From the NCBI GenBank assembly GCA_016743235.1, contig VRZD01000018.1, positions 1-64,000 on the forward strand: a stretch of DNA of 64,000 nucleotides, given 5' to 3'. The notes under the pieces were generated by a model, which did no database searches, was not told the DNA's origin, and worked only from the letters and a program-made list of their open reading frames with translations. The position numbers and the translations under genes were made by a program. Numbering within the stretch: position 1 is the first letter of the stretch; each line of letters starts with the position of its first letter. The stretch comes from Pantanalinema sp. GBBB05. Lineage in GTDB: Bacteria; Cyanobacteriota; Cyanobacteriia; Leptolyngbyales; Leptolyngbyaceae. This document shows positions 1 to 8,840 of the stretch, piece by piece.

Positions 1-93
1 CGTCGGCTGAAGATTTCGGGGGCACGGTGGAAGACGGAGCATGTTCCAACCGTTCTAGCTCATCGTTGTGCTTATCTCAACAACCAGTTGTAA
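1..93 (+). CDS. C-terminal end of a transposase (partial, ISKra4-like)
   Basis: The open frame enters from the left edge and stops at TAA 91-93, leaving 30 codons. The translated tail has the pattern RRLKISGARWK followed by HRCAYLN, which resembles the conserved C-terminus of ISKra4-type cyanobacterial transposases (family assignment from memory of the motif). The rest of the gene is outside the window, so it cannot be judged whether the element is intact. A short G/C-rich stretch just after the stop (about 110-126) could be the right end of the element. Confidence 0.45.
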   Translation, partial: RRLKISGARWKTEHVPTVLAHRCAYLNNQL

Positions 94-126
94 TCTATTT
101 TCCTCTCAAGGAGGTGACACGCACCC
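94..126. mobile_element. Possible right end of the insertion sequence
   Basis: Immediately after the transposase stop comes GGAGGTGACACGCACCCGAG (110-129), and the base composition then turns strongly AT-rich. Insertion-sequence inverted repeats usually sit this close behind the transposase gene. The left end lies outside the window, so the match to a left inverted repeat and the target-site duplication cannot be tested here. Confidence 0.3.
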
Positions 127-258
127 GAGTGATAGCTGTGTGTAAAATTGTAGATATAATAATTTTTTGTACCAGGAAATAAGATAGAAAGAAGATCAGC
201 CGCAATATATGTTGCATTTTTGTGCGATCGGATGTCGAAGTATAGGTACTTAAATTCT

Positions 259-774
259 ATGTTTAACGTAAAGCTGCGATTTTTAAAATTTCTAGCATTG
301 TTTCTAGTTATTTGCATTACCTTCTTCACAGCATATATTGCAAATTCTCAACAGCTTCCTTTCGATGAAAATCAATTTAGAACATCTGCTAAAGAGATCT
401 ACAAGTCTGAATTAGCAAGCGAGCTACTTATAGAGACAGGAATAGCAAAAAGATACAATATGCATTTTGACCACTTGATGGGCGTGTTAATCGGCAATGG
501 CAAGGATTCTAAGCTTTATACAAGATTTAGAGGCATGTTTGTACGAGAAATTGGCTGGGAACACTTCAAAGATGCCTATGCAGCAAGATTAGCAGCCGAT
601 TTTTCGGAGGATGAATTAAAGGAACTGTTAGCTTTGTCAAAGCAACCTGTAATGAAAAAGTTGTTGCAGTCTGAATTCAACGCATATATAGATACATCTG
701 AACAAAGGTTCAGGATGGGATTTGAATTGTGGAACAACTATAATATGGGGAGAATAAGCTTACCACCAGACTAG
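259..774 (+). CDS. Secreted DUF2059-like protein of unknown function
   Basis: This is a 172-residue protein counted from ATG 259. In-frame starts also exist at TTG 220 and ATG 232, but 259 places a basic N-region (KLRFLK) directly before a hydrophobic stretch, as in a signal peptide. A likely cleavage site follows near residue 28 (IANS-QQ). The mature part is helical and charged. Its segment around FSEDELKELLALSKQPVMKK resembles the core of DUF2059 proteins, which are periplasmic and mostly uncharacterised. The gene is markedly AT-rich and uses AGA for arginine often, unlike its neighbours. With the transposase tail just upstream, this suggests horizontal acquisition. Family assignment is moderate and function is unknown. 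Confidence 0.55.
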   Translation: MFNVKLRFLKFLALFLVICITFFTAYIANSQQLPFDENQFRTSAKEIYKSELASELLIETGIAKRYNMHFDHLMGVLIGNGKDSKLYTRFRGMFVREIGWEHFKDAYAARLAADFSEDELKELLALSKQPVMKKLLQSEFNAYIDTSEQRFRMGFELWNNYNMGRISLPPD

Positions 775-784
775 ACCCAAAACC

Positions 785-801
785 ATATTCCGAAGGAATA
801 T
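785..801. terminator. Short hairpin after the DUF2059-like gene
   Basis: ATATTCC-GAA-GGAATAT is a perfect 7-bp inverted repeat with a 3-nt loop, 11 bp behind the stop codon. There is no run of T after it, so factor-independent termination would be weak. It may only stabilise the mRNA 3' end. Confidence 0.3.
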
Positions 802-909
802 AACAAATCATTGGAGCAGACAGTATTGGGATGTTTTGGTATTGGTTTGGAGGGGGATTTATTGCCGCTCAATTCAGTCGTTAGCTCTCTTAACCAAGTC
901 TCAATAATG

Positions 910-2316
910 TCATCTAGCCTGATCAGAGGAGGATGCCACGTTCAAGCCGCGATCGCTGAAGTCGGCGGTATCCCTCATGGGCAACGGACGATTACTGAAG
1001 TTAGGGTAGCAGGCGTCAACTTGATGGGCACGTTTCACAATCCAGCCAAAGAACCGATTCACGAACCTGAGCTGTCTAAAAACTCGGTGTGGATCGGATA
1101 GGTGAGTCGTGGGTAGCTGTTGCCCCATGTGTTTGAGCACCAGACCTAGGGGAATATTAATTTCATCTTGCAACTGGAGGAAACGGGTAAAAATCGGACC
1201 ATAGGCAGCCATCAGGGAACCCACTCCACCCCGCGCCTGCCCCCAAGCCATGAAATAGAGTCCCTTGTAGTCCTCTAAAAATGACCCACCATAGCAGTTA
1301 ACGATCGAACCTTCCACGCGCTGGAGTTCTGGTGGTAGAAATGGATACGCCACATAGAAACCTGTAGCACAAATAATTAAGTCAAATTCCTCCCGAGTGC
1401 GATCGGTGAATTCAACTTGTTTGCCCTCTAAGCGCAGGACACCTGGTTTTGGTGTGATCCGACCATGCTTGATATAGTAAGGCACTTCATTGTTTAAAGT
1501 GGGATGTTTAGTCAAAATTCGGTGTTTCGGTTTAGGCAGTCCGTAATTTTCTAGCTTGCCAAAGGTGAGATAACTAATGCCAGATACTAGCCACCGTTGA
1601 ACCCACTCTGGCATCCAGCCTTGAATCAAATCGGTCACTGGAATTCCAGCAAACGCTTTGGGAATAAACCAAACGGAATCACGCATACTTAAGACAGACT
1701 TTGCTCCCACACGTGCCGCTTCTGAAGCAATATCACAGGCTGAGTTGCCGCCCCCAATGACCAGTACCCGTTTACCTCGCAGTTGATCTGGGTGCTTGTA
1801 ATCTTTGGAATGAATGATTGTGCCGTCAAACTCTCCAGAAAATTGGGGAAACCGTTTGCACCAGTGATGACCATTGCACAGCAAAACTCCTTTATAAATT
1901 CGTTGCTCTCCTGTCGCCAAGGTGACTTCCCAAAGGTTATTTTCAATGGGATGAATATAGGTGACAGTACAATTGAGTTCAATAGATTTGAGCAAATCAA
2001 ACTGATTCGCAAACGCATTGAGATAATCCCGCATATGTTTAGCACTGGGAAAATCGGGATAATCATCTGGCATCGGAAAGTGAGTGAATTGGGTGACTTT
2101 ACGCGATGAAATGATATGCGCCGTTTCATAGACTCCGTGATACCAGTTGCCACCAATCTGATCACTGGCATCGACCTGATCGTAGGGAATGTTTGCAGCT
2201 TGCAATGCCTGTGCCATGCCCAGACCCACAAAGCCAGCTCCAATAATTAACTGCTTATGGCAGGTGTCAGCTGATGCCGGATTAAGTGGAGGATTATGAG
2301 AGTTGCTTCCGTTCAT
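910..2316 (-). CDS. Flavin-containing monooxygenase family protein
   Basis: This 468-residue protein has an FAD-binding Rossmann motif GAGFVG (residues 26-31) and an NADPH-binding motif GGGNSA (about 188-193). A fingerprint F-x-G-x3-H-x3-Y (about 163-173) matches FMO/Baeyer-Villiger-type monooxygenases, and ATGF appears late in the chain. Such enzymes use NADPH and O2 to oxygenate soft nucleophiles or ketones; the substrate cannot be read from sequence. The gene starts 23 bp inside the end of the upstream short-chain dehydrogenase gene on the same strand. The two are therefore almost certainly co-transcribed and probably act on consecutive steps, such as alcohol to ketone to oxygenated product. 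Both read toward the DUF2059-like gene. Confidence 0.85.
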   Translation of the reverse strand: MNGSNSHNPPLNPASADTCHKQLIIGAGFVGLGMAQALQAANIPYDQVDASDQIGGNWYHGVYETAHIISSRKVTQFTHFPMPDDYPDFPSAKHMRDYLNAFANQFDLLKSIELNCTVTYIHPIENNLWEVTLATGEQRIYKGVLLCNGHHWCKRFPQFSGEFDGTIIHSKDYKHPDQLRGKRVLVIGGGNSACDIASEAARVGAKSVLSMRDSVWFIPKAFAGIPVTDLIQGWMPEWVQRWLVSGISYLTFGKLENYGLPKPKHRILTKHPTLNNEVPYYIKHGRITPKPGVLRLEGKQVEFTDRTREEFDLIICATGFYVAYPFLPPELQRVEGSIVNCYGGSFLEDYKGLYFMAWGQARGGVGSLMAAYGPIFTRFLQLQDEINIPLGLVLKHMGQQLPTTHLSDPHRVFRQLRFVNRFFGWIVKRAHQVDACYPNFSNRPLPMRDTADFSDRGLNVASSSDQAR

Positions 2317-3124
2317 TGTTTAATCTTTTGCTTAAAACTGTACCCAGCCAGGTTAGCAACTGGGGAAAAAAGCGTTTCACTAAGTGAATGATTTGTGCTG
2401 GGCGATCGGGGAAAACGTGCAGTTTGTTCTGCTCAATTCCCCGAATCGTCACGGCGATCACCTGCGCTGGGTCGGTTGCCAGATGGTCGGGAAATCCCTG
2501 GTAATTCTGGGCTAGAGTGCCATAGCCTGGCGATCGCAAAATAGGGGTGCGGCTAAAAAAGGGATAAACGGCTGTCACCTGAACACCGTAGTGCTTGACT
2601 TCATCAAATAAGCCTTCGCTGAAGCCCCGTAAGCCAAATTTACTGGCAGCATAGTGAGCCATCCCTGCCTGAGCACACCAACCTGCCAGTGATGAAATAT
2701 TGACAATATGCCCCTGACGACGGGCAATCATGTCAGCCGCAAATAACGTACTTAACCGCATTGCTGCCAGTAAGTTGACCTGCATCAGCCGTTCCCATTG
2801 CTCAACCGGAACCTCATCCATCCTACCGAATAGACCAATACCAGCGTTATTGATCAAGATATCCACTGGAATGCTGATCGCGTTCACTTGTTGGTACAAC
2901 GCTGCACTGCCTGCCGGATCTGCTAAATCAGCAGGAATGCAAGCCAGAATCTCACCTGTTGTAATCTCACGCTGGACGCTCTCTGACCATGCCGTTAGCG
3001 CTGTTTGATCTAAGTCTGTCAGAATTAAGCGGCTACCTGCCCTCAGGAGCTGGCGCGTCAGTTCCTGCCCAAAGCCACCAGTTGTACCCGTGATGAGTAT
3101 AACGGCCTGATCTAACTTGGTCAT
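2294..3124 (-). CDS. Short-chain dehydrogenase/reductase (SDR)
   Basis: This is a classical SDR of 276 residues from ATG 3124. The open frame runs further upstream to 3229, but GAGGTG lies about 8 nt before 3124, and the glycine-rich cofactor motif TGTTGGFG then falls at residues 12-19, its usual place. NNAG and the catalytic YAASK tetrad residues are present. It catalyses NAD(P)-dependent oxidation or reduction of an unknown alcohol/carbonyl. It overlaps the downstream flavin monooxygenase gene by 23 bp, which indicates translational coupling. The pair is divergent from ureC, with about 210 bp between the starts. SDR-FMO pairing is seen in steroid, terpenoid and cyclic-ketone degradation, but nothing here fixes the substrate. 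Confidence 0.88.
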   Translation of the reverse strand: MTKLDQAVILITGTTGGFGQELTRQLLRAGSRLILTDLDQTALTAWSESVQREITTGEILACIPADLADPAGSAALYQQVNAISIPVDILINNAGIGLFGRMDEVPVEQWERLMQVNLLAAMRLSTLFAADMIARRQGHIVNISSLAGWCAQAGMAHYAASKFGLRGFSEGLFDEVKHYGVQVTAVYPFFSRTPILRSPGYGTLAQNYQGFPDHLATDPAQVIAVTIRGIEQNKLHVFPDRPAQIIHLVKRFFPQLLTWLGTVLSKRLNNERKQLS

Positions 3125-3333
3125 CTTCATCCACCTCACTGCTCGGGCTGATAAGGTTATGTTTGGCAAACGTCCCATCATGTCATACATAGTAGTGGCG
3201 CGATCGCTCAAGTCAGGGTCAAGGCACAAGCCAAAATCGATTTACCCATCGGTTGCAAGGATGCTTTTCGCTGATGATTCTGGTACAACTAAACGAATAG
3301 AAATTTTCTCACTCGCAAAATTCGGGGCTGACT

Positions 3334-5043
3334 ATGAGCTATCGCATGAATCGCCGGGCTTACGCCGAAACTTTTGGTCCAACGGTCGGCGATCGAGTGC
3401 GGCTAGCAGACACCGAATTAATCATCGAAGTCGAACAGGATTACACGACTTACGGCGATGAGGTGAAATTTGGCGGTGGCAAAGTGATTCGGGATGGCAT
3501 GGGGCAATCCCCGATCACTAATGCAGATGGCGCTGTCGATGCTGTGATCACTAATGCCCTAATCCTGGATTGGTGGGGCATTGTCAAAGCCGACATTGGC
3601 ATTAAGGATGGCAAAATTCACGCGATTGGCAAAGCTGGCAATCCCTATATTCAAGACAATGTGACGATCGTGATTGGACCTGGAACCGAAGCGATCGCCG
3701 GAGAAGGCATGATCGTTACGGCAGGTGGGATTGATTCGCACATTCACTTCATCTGTCCCCAACAAATTGAAGTCGCGATCGCGGCTGGAATTACCACGAT
3801 GATTGGCGGGGGGACAGGTCCCGCCGCTGGGACAAATGCTACTACCTGCACACCCGGTCCCTGGAATCTCTACCGCATGTTACAGGCTGCTGATGCCTTT
3901 CCCATGAATCTCGGCTTTTTAGGCAAAGGCAATAGTGCCAAACCAGAGGCTCTGCGGGAACAAATTGAAGCCGGAGCGATGGGATTAAAACTCCATGAAG
4001 ATTGGGGTACTACACCTGCCACGATCGATACCTGCCTCAGTGTGGCGGATGACTATGATGTGCAGGTTGCCATCCATACCGATACCTTAAATGAAGCGGG
4101 ATTTGTGGAAGCGACGATCGCCGCGTTCAAACATCGCGCCATTCATACCTATCACACCGAAGGCGCGGGAGGGGGTCATGCACCGGACATTATTAAAGTT
4201 TGTGGTCAGACCAATGTTTTACCATCCTCCACTAATCCTACTCGCCCCTACACAGTCAACACGCTAGATGAACACCTGGATATGCTGATGGTTTGCCATC
4301 ACCTCGATCCGAGCATCCCCGAAGATGTCGCCTTTGCCGAATCCCGGATTCGTCGCGAAACGATCGCCGCTGAGGATATCCTGCATGACCTGGGCGCTTT
4401 CAGCATGATCTCATCCGATTCCCAGGCAATGGGTCGGATCGGTGAGGTAATCATTCGCACCTGGCAAACCGGACACAAGATGAAAGTGCAACGGGGGGCG
4501 TTAGCACCAGACAGCGATCGCCATGATAATTTCCGGGCGAAACGCTATGTGGCAAAGTACACCATCAATCCGGCAATTACCCACGGCATTGCTAACTATG
4601 TCGGCTCGATCGAAGTCGGCAAACTCGCGGATCTCTGTCTCTGGAAACCCGCTTTATTCGGCGTGAAACCCGAATTAGTCCTGAAAGGTGGCATGATTGC
4701 CTGGGCGCAAATGGGCGATGCCAACGCTAGCATTCCCACACCCCAACCCGTTCATATGCGACCAATGTTTGCCAGTTACGGTGGTGCCCGCACGGCAACC
4801 TCCCTCACCTTTATGTCTCAAGCGGCTTTAAATCAGGGCATTCCCGATCGCTTAAACCTGCAAAAAACCGCCGTTGCCGTGGCTAATACTCGCCAAATTA
4901 CCAAACGGGATCTGAAACTAAATGATGCCTTACCTACGATCGAGGTAGACCCCGAAACCTACGAAGTTCGCGCCGATGGTCAACTCCTTACCTGCGAACC
5001 TGCTACCGTCCTGCCGATGGCTCAACGCTATTTCTTGTTCTAG
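3334..5043 (+). CDS. ureC: Urease subunit alpha
   Basis: This 569-residue protein is the catalytic nickel subunit that hydrolyses urea to ammonia and carbamate. Visible active-site elements are HIHF (first nickel-ligand histidines), GLKLHEDWG (the lysine that is carbamylated to bridge the nickels, plus a histidine), AIHTDTLNE, HTYHTEGAGGGHAPD, the mobile-flap CHHLD and the SSDSQAMGR aspartate ligand. Length and the N-terminal MSY-x-M-xRRAYAE pattern agree with the family, which fixes the start. No gene for the small beta or gamma subunits or for UreD-G lies next to it, which fits the scattered urease genes common in cyanobacteria. It converges on the RelA/SpoT gene 42 bp downstream. Confidence 0.97.
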   Translation: MSYRMNRRAYAETFGPTVGDRVRLADTELIIEVEQDYTTYGDEVKFGGGKVIRDGMGQSPITNADGAVDAVITNALILDWWGIVKADIGIKDGKIHAIGKAGNPYIQDNVTIVIGPGTEAIAGEGMIVTAGGIDSHIHFICPQQIEVAIAAGITTMIGGGTGPAAGTNATTCTPGPWNLYRMLQAADAFPMNLGFLGKGNSAKPEALREQIEAGAMGLKLHEDWGTTPATIDTCLSVADDYDVQVAIHTDTLNEAGFVEATIAAFKHRAIHTYHTEGAGGGHAPDIIKVCGQTNVLPSSTNPTRPYTVNTLDEHLDMLMVCHHLDPSIPEDVAFAESRIRRETIAAEDILHDLGAFSMISSDSQAMGRIGEVIIRTWQTGHKMKVQRGALAPDSDRHDNFRAKRYVAKYTINPAITHGIANYVGSIEVGKLADLCLWKPALFGVKPELVLKGGMIAWAQMGDANASIPTPQPVHMRPMFASYGGARTATSLTFMSQAALNQGIPDRLNLQKTAVAVANTRQITKRDLKLNDALPTIEVDPETYEVRADGQLLTCEPATVLPMAQRYFLF

Positions 5044-5085
5044 TTTCTTGGACTAAGACAGTAACCTGACGAAGCGATCTTGCAT

Positions 5086-7341
5086 TTACTCGTCTGTCTG
5101 GCTTAGGCGGCGAAGATTGAGAACATCGCTGAGCTTTTTGATTTGGGCGAAGGTGCGTTCGAGTTGTTCGTGATCGCGGATGTCGATGCCTAAATCGATA
5201 ATGGCGGTTTGGTCGGGGAAGGTTTTTACCTGGGCATTACGGACGTTGATCGTATTGTCAGTCAGGCGGGACAGGATATCTTTCAATACACCGACCCGAT
5301 CGATCACCTCAATCTGAATATCGACTGGATAGGTTTGAGGACGACCACATTCCTCATTCATCACATTCCAGGTCACAGGCACCAAGCGATCGCCAGGAAC
5401 CTGCTCTACATTCGCACACCCCTGACGATGAATAGAAATGCCACGACTACCTCGGGTCACCACGCCTAAAATAGCTTCACCCGGAACCGGAGTACAACAT
5501 CCGGCTAAATGATAGAGCAGTCCCTCAACTCCACAAATGGGGGATTTGTTACCGCTAGTCGGAGCTGGCAATGCTTTCGCTGGAGGAGGCAGGACAATTT
5601 CGGGATCCGCCGCGATCGGTTGTTGGGCTTTAACGGCTTCCCGTAAACGATTCAAGGTCAGATTTAAAGTAATTTCGCCATACCCTAAGGCAGCTAGCAA
5701 ATCTTCAACACTGTGGTAGTTACATCGTTCTGCCGTCGCCAGCATGGGAGCAGACTTAAGCAAGGCTTCAAACCCGTTTTTACCGAGTTCGCGTTCCAAC
5801 ATATCCCGACCGCGAGCCACATTTTCTTCTCGGTGCGATCGCTTATACCACTGGCGAATTCGGTTCCGTGCCCCATTGGTAACCACAAAGTTGAGCCAAT
5901 CCAGGCTAGGGTGGGAATTCTTCTGGGTCAGAATCTCTACAATGTCGCCATTTTTTAAGGCGGTATCAAGTGTGACCATGCGTCCATTCACCCGAGCACC
6001 AGCACAGTGATTACCTACTTCGGTATGAATTCGGTAAGCAAAATCTACTGGAGTCGCTCCCCGACCAAGAGATACAACGTCTCCCTGGGGTGTGAAGACA
6101 TAAACTTCACTATCAAACAAGTCATCTTTGATGCTTTCTAAATATTCCTGCGCATCCTTCAGATCATTCTGCCAATCCAGCAATTGCCGCAGCCAGGTGA
6201 ATTTTTCATCTGTTCCTGACATCTGGGCTGTGCTAGAACTACCAGTCTCCTTATATTTCCAGTGGGCAGCAATCCCATATTCCGCCACATGGTGCATTTC
6301 CAGAGTCCGGATTTGCACTTCCAAGGGTTTTCCAGTATTGCCAATTACTACGGTATGCAGAGATTGATAGCGATTCGGTTTAGGCAAGCCAATGTAGTCC
6401 TTAAAGCGACCAGGGATCGGACGAAACATGTCATGGACGATCGCTAACGCCCGGTAACACTCTTCATTCGTTTCGACGATGATGCGGACAGCTGCCACAT
6501 CGTAAATCTCTTCATACCCTTTTTGCTGCCGTTGCATCTTTTGGTAGATGCCATACAGATGCTTGGGGCGACCACTGATATCAACGGCTTTAATCCCAAT
6601 TTGCTGCAATCGCTGTCGTAGCGTCGCAACGACATTACTTAACCCAGTCTCTCGATCGCCACGTTTCTCGGAAACCAGCTCTTGAATTTCTCGGTAAGAC
6701 TCGGATTCTAGATATTTGAATGCTAAGTCTTCTAATTCCCACTTAAATCGACCGATCCCCAACCGATTCGCTAATGGGGCAAAAATTTCGCGAGTTTCCA
6801 GCGCAATAATCCGCCGCTTATTATCGGCAAGATGTTCTAGGGTGCGCATGTTATGTAGACGATCGGCCAGCTTAACCACAATCACCCGAATATCTTGTGC
6901 CATCGCCAGGAACATCCGGCGGAAATTTTCGGCCTGTCGCTCAGTTTTGCTGGAGAAGTTAAACTTAGAGAGTTTGGTCACGCCTTCGACCAGCAACCGG
7001 ACTTCTTTGCCAAATCGTTGTTCGAGTTCCTCCAGAGTAATCTCCGTGTCTTCGACCACATCATGCAAGAAGCCAGCAGCAACTAAGGCACTACCTCCGC
7101 CCAGATCCCGCAACAACCCTGCCACCGCCACTGGATGCATAATATAAGGTTCACCCGAGGCCCGATATTGTCCCTCGTGTAGTCGGTAGGCAAATTCAAA
7201 GGCGCGACAGATCAGGTCAGCATCAGTGCGGCTGCTTTCGGACTCAGTACATTCCTGGGATGCTTGCCGCGTAGTCAGACATTCCTGTAACCAGTCAGGA
7301 ATAACAAATTGAGATGAAGAGACAGGAGCCGTGAGATTCAT
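5086..7341 (-). CDS. spoT: Bifunctional (p)ppGpp synthetase/hydrolase, RelA/SpoT family
   Basis: This 751-residue long-type RSH enzyme makes and degrades the stringent-response alarmone. Domains in order are the HD hydrolase (HDVVEDT at about 93-99, with an HPVAVA histidine before it), the synthetase (about 240-360, with GRPKHLYGIYQKM and GRFKDYIGLPKPN), TGS (about 415-475, VYVFTPQGDV), a zinc-finger/helical part with CCTPVPGE, and a C-terminal ACT domain (about 680-745). The hydrolase HD pair is intact, so the protein is probably bifunctional rather than a RelA-only synthetase. A 12-bp palindrome (CTGATCGATCAG, 7351-7362) sits 10 bp upstream of the start codon and could lie in its leader. 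It converges with ureC. Confidence 0.95.
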   Translation of the reverse strand: MNLTAPVSSSQFVIPDWLQECLTTRQASQECTESESSRTDADLICRAFEFAYRLHEGQYRASGEPYIMHPVAVAGLLRDLGGGSALVAAGFLHDVVEDTEITLEELEQRFGKEVRLLVEGVTKLSKFNFSSKTERQAENFRRMFLAMAQDIRVIVVKLADRLHNMRTLEHLADNKRRIIALETREIFAPLANRLGIGRFKWELEDLAFKYLESESYREIQELVSEKRGDRETGLSNVVATLRQRLQQIGIKAVDISGRPKHLYGIYQKMQRQQKGYEEIYDVAAVRIIVETNEECYRALAIVHDMFRPIPGRFKDYIGLPKPNRYQSLHTVVIGNTGKPLEVQIRTLEMHHVAEYGIAAHWKYKETGSSSTAQMSGTDEKFTWLRQLLDWQNDLKDAQEYLESIKDDLFDSEVYVFTPQGDVVSLGRGATPVDFAYRIHTEVGNHCAGARVNGRMVTLDTALKNGDIVEILTQKNSHPSLDWLNFVVTNGARNRIRQWYKRSHREENVARGRDMLERELGKNGFEALLKSAPMLATAERCNYHSVEDLLAALGYGEITLNLTLNRLREAVKAQQPIAADPEIVLPPPAKALPAPTSGNKSPICGVEGLLYHLAGCCTPVPGEAILGVVTRGSRGISIHRQGCANVEQVPGDRLVPVTWNVMNEECGRPQTYPVDIQIEVIDRVGVLKDILSRLTDNTINVRNAQVKTFPDQTAIIDLGIDIRDHEQLERTFAQIKKLSDVLNLRRLSQTDE

Positions 7342-7808
7342 GCGATTACACTGATCGATCAGAAGGCTCGAACCAGCAATTAAACTGATTCAGGCTATTG
7401 AACTAGAAAACCAGGAAGGGGCAAAACCGCAAATTGGCTGATTCTGCCGCACCAGTGATATGTTATGAAGCCAATCGTGGTAAAAGCAACTTCGACTCCC
7501 AAGTTCAGGGGAGCCGGTAGGGTTACTTCGGAATCAAACGAATGGTTAGGAAAATAAGTGACTGAATCCCACTAACGGGATGCAGTGGAAACGGGTTTTA
7601 TCGATTAAGGTACTAAGAGATTGCCCTAAGTGAGTGCTGCTGGAACAGAATTTGCAGATTACTCTATCGCCGTAATGCTCTAGTTAACCTACATCTTAGC
7701 AAGAGCCGCAAAAAACTTTACATCTATTCGTAATTTTGGGGCAAATACTCCGCTGAGCTTAAGCATTTGGTTTGATAGTCTATAACTCCGGATAGATCCA
7801 ACATCAGA
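7342..7808. other. 467-bp divergent spacer between spoT and the PatD-like gene
   Basis: No open frame of note and no tRNA fold was found. The spacer must hold the promoters of both divergent genes. The palindrome 7351-7362 lies beside the spoT start. No match to the NtcA pattern GTA-N8-TAC was found by eye, although patD is reported to be NtcA-regulated in Anabaena. Confidence 0.5.
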
Positions 7809-8171
7809 ATGTTGCCATTATCACATCAATCAGAGTATCAGGTATTACAACAACAGGTAGAGACGCTACAGACGATGCTTGCCACCTCGCCGATCGCAGT
7901 GGCTGCACTCAAATCTGCTATATCCGAGTTACAGACTTTTTTTCAAACTGACATTTTGTCTAGATCGATCGCCGAGCTTGATCCCCAATTGGCACAACGT
8001 ATCCAGTCCTATCAGGTCGAAATTGATAAGCAACTGCGACTGTTAGGGATGGATGTCATGTTTTTGCAGGCAGCTCGTCAGATCGCGACTATAGAACAAC
8101 GGCAACAGCAGATTCGCGATCGGTTAAATCTCCTGTTACGTTACTGTGATGCTTTGCTAGGAGCGACATAA
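7809..8171 (+). CDS. PatD-like heterocyst-frequency control protein (tentative)
   Basis: This is a 120-residue, all-helical, glutamine-rich cytosolic protein with no signal peptide or membrane segment. The C-terminal half, around IDKQLRLLGMDVMFLQAAR and LLLRYCDALL, resembles the conserved part of cyanobacterial PatD, which adjusts heterocyst frequency in Anabaena. PatD homologues also occur in cyanobacteria without heterocysts, where their role is unknown, so the name does not prove heterocyst formation here. The zinc-ribbon gene begins 35 bp downstream on the same strand and is probably co-transcribed. The start at ATG 7809 is the only plausible one. Confidence 0.5.
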   Translation: MLPLSHQSEYQVLQQQVETLQTMLATSPIAVAALKSAISELQTFFQTDILSRSIAELDPQLAQRIQSYQVEIDKQLRLLGMDVMFLQAARQIATIEQRQQQIRDRLNLLLRYCDALLGAT

Positions 8172-8206
8172 AATAAACTGCTAAAGCTGAATCGAGAGGT
8201 GAGCCT

Positions 8207-8770
8207 GTGCAGTGCCCTAAAGATCGAAAAGTGGAGTTAATCGATCGCCCGTTGATAGAGCAGTTAACTGTGAAGCATTGTCCAGAGTGTGAAGGTCACT
8301 GGATTCCTAGCCTAGCCTATCAGACCTGGCAGGCAACCCATCCGCAAACAGCTAAAGATACTGAAATTCTGGACAAATTGGTAGTGCTATCAGGAGAACC
8401 AGCCCCATTAGATGCTAAAGCAGCCTTTTGTCCCGAGTGTGGCACCTATCTAGCCCGCGCCAAGGTCAGCTTGAAGACTCCAATTTACTTGGAGCGTTGT
8501 TTAAGTTGTGGTGGTTTTTGGTGCGATCGCGGTGAGTGGGAAATTCTCGAACATGTGGGACTGCATCGGTCGATCGAGCGCTTATTTTCTAGTGGTTGGC
8601 AAGCGCTTGCCCGAGAACGTGAACAAATTGCTCATGAACGTCAAGCTATGTTTGACAAACTCGGACCAGATCTCGCGACTCGAATTTTTGCCTTAGCCGA
8701 AGAATTAGACCAACACCCCCATGGCGAATTTGCTGCGGCTTACTTAATCCGACAGTTCGATCATGAATAG
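8207..8770 (+). CDS. Protein with two TFIIB-type zinc-ribbon modules
   Basis: This 187-residue protein starts at GTG 8207, preceded by a GAGAGGTGAG ribosome-binding site. Two zf-TFIIB modules are visible. The first has cysteines near residues 3, 22 and 25 (CP then HCPECEGHW). The second is FCPECGTYLA followed by CLSCGGFWCDRGEWE. The C-terminal part is a charged helix. zf-TFIIB proteins of this kind are widespread in bacteria and lack a defined job; the modules bind Zn and may contact nucleic acid or protein. It follows the PatD-like gene by 35 bp. Confidence 0.8.
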   Translation: MQCPKDRKVELIDRPLIEQLTVKHCPECEGHWIPSLAYQTWQATHPQTAKDTEILDKLVVLSGEPAPLDAKAAFCPECGTYLARAKVSLKTPIYLERCLSCGGFWCDRGEWEILEHVGLHRSIERLFSSGWQALAREREQIAHERQAMFDKLGPDLATRIFALAEELDQHPHGEFAAAYLIRQFDHE

Positions 8771-8805
8771 AACAAAAAGGAGGCGCGATCGCTCGCCACC
8801 TCCTT
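8771..8805 (-). terminator. Intrinsic terminator of the rpoB-rpoC1-rpoC2 operon
   Basis: On the minus strand AAGGAGG (8805-8799) pairs with CCTCCTT (8783-8777), enclosing a 15-nt loop that contains the HIP1-like CGATCG. It is followed by TTTTTGTT. The stem plus T-run lies 36 bp past the rpoC2 stop, so it is a good factor-independent terminator for leftward transcription. The same stem lies directly behind the stop of the converging zinc-ribbon gene and may serve it too, but without a T-run in that direction. Confidence 0.75.
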
Positions 8806-8840
8806 AATTCAAAATGAGAGATTAAACTTCTGGCTAGGGT

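Noticed and set aside
811..1101. Plus-strand frame of 96 codons
   Set aside because: It overlaps the 3' part of the well-supported flavin monooxygenase gene on the other strand and has no recognisable motif.
3125..3229. Longer start for the SDR protein
   Set aside because: The extra 35 residues precede the cofactor fold without family support, and GAGGTG fits ATG 3124.
7342..7808. Possible tRNA or small RNA in the spacer between spoT and the PatD-like gene
   Set aside because: No T-loop consensus, acceptor pairing or known RNA pattern was found.
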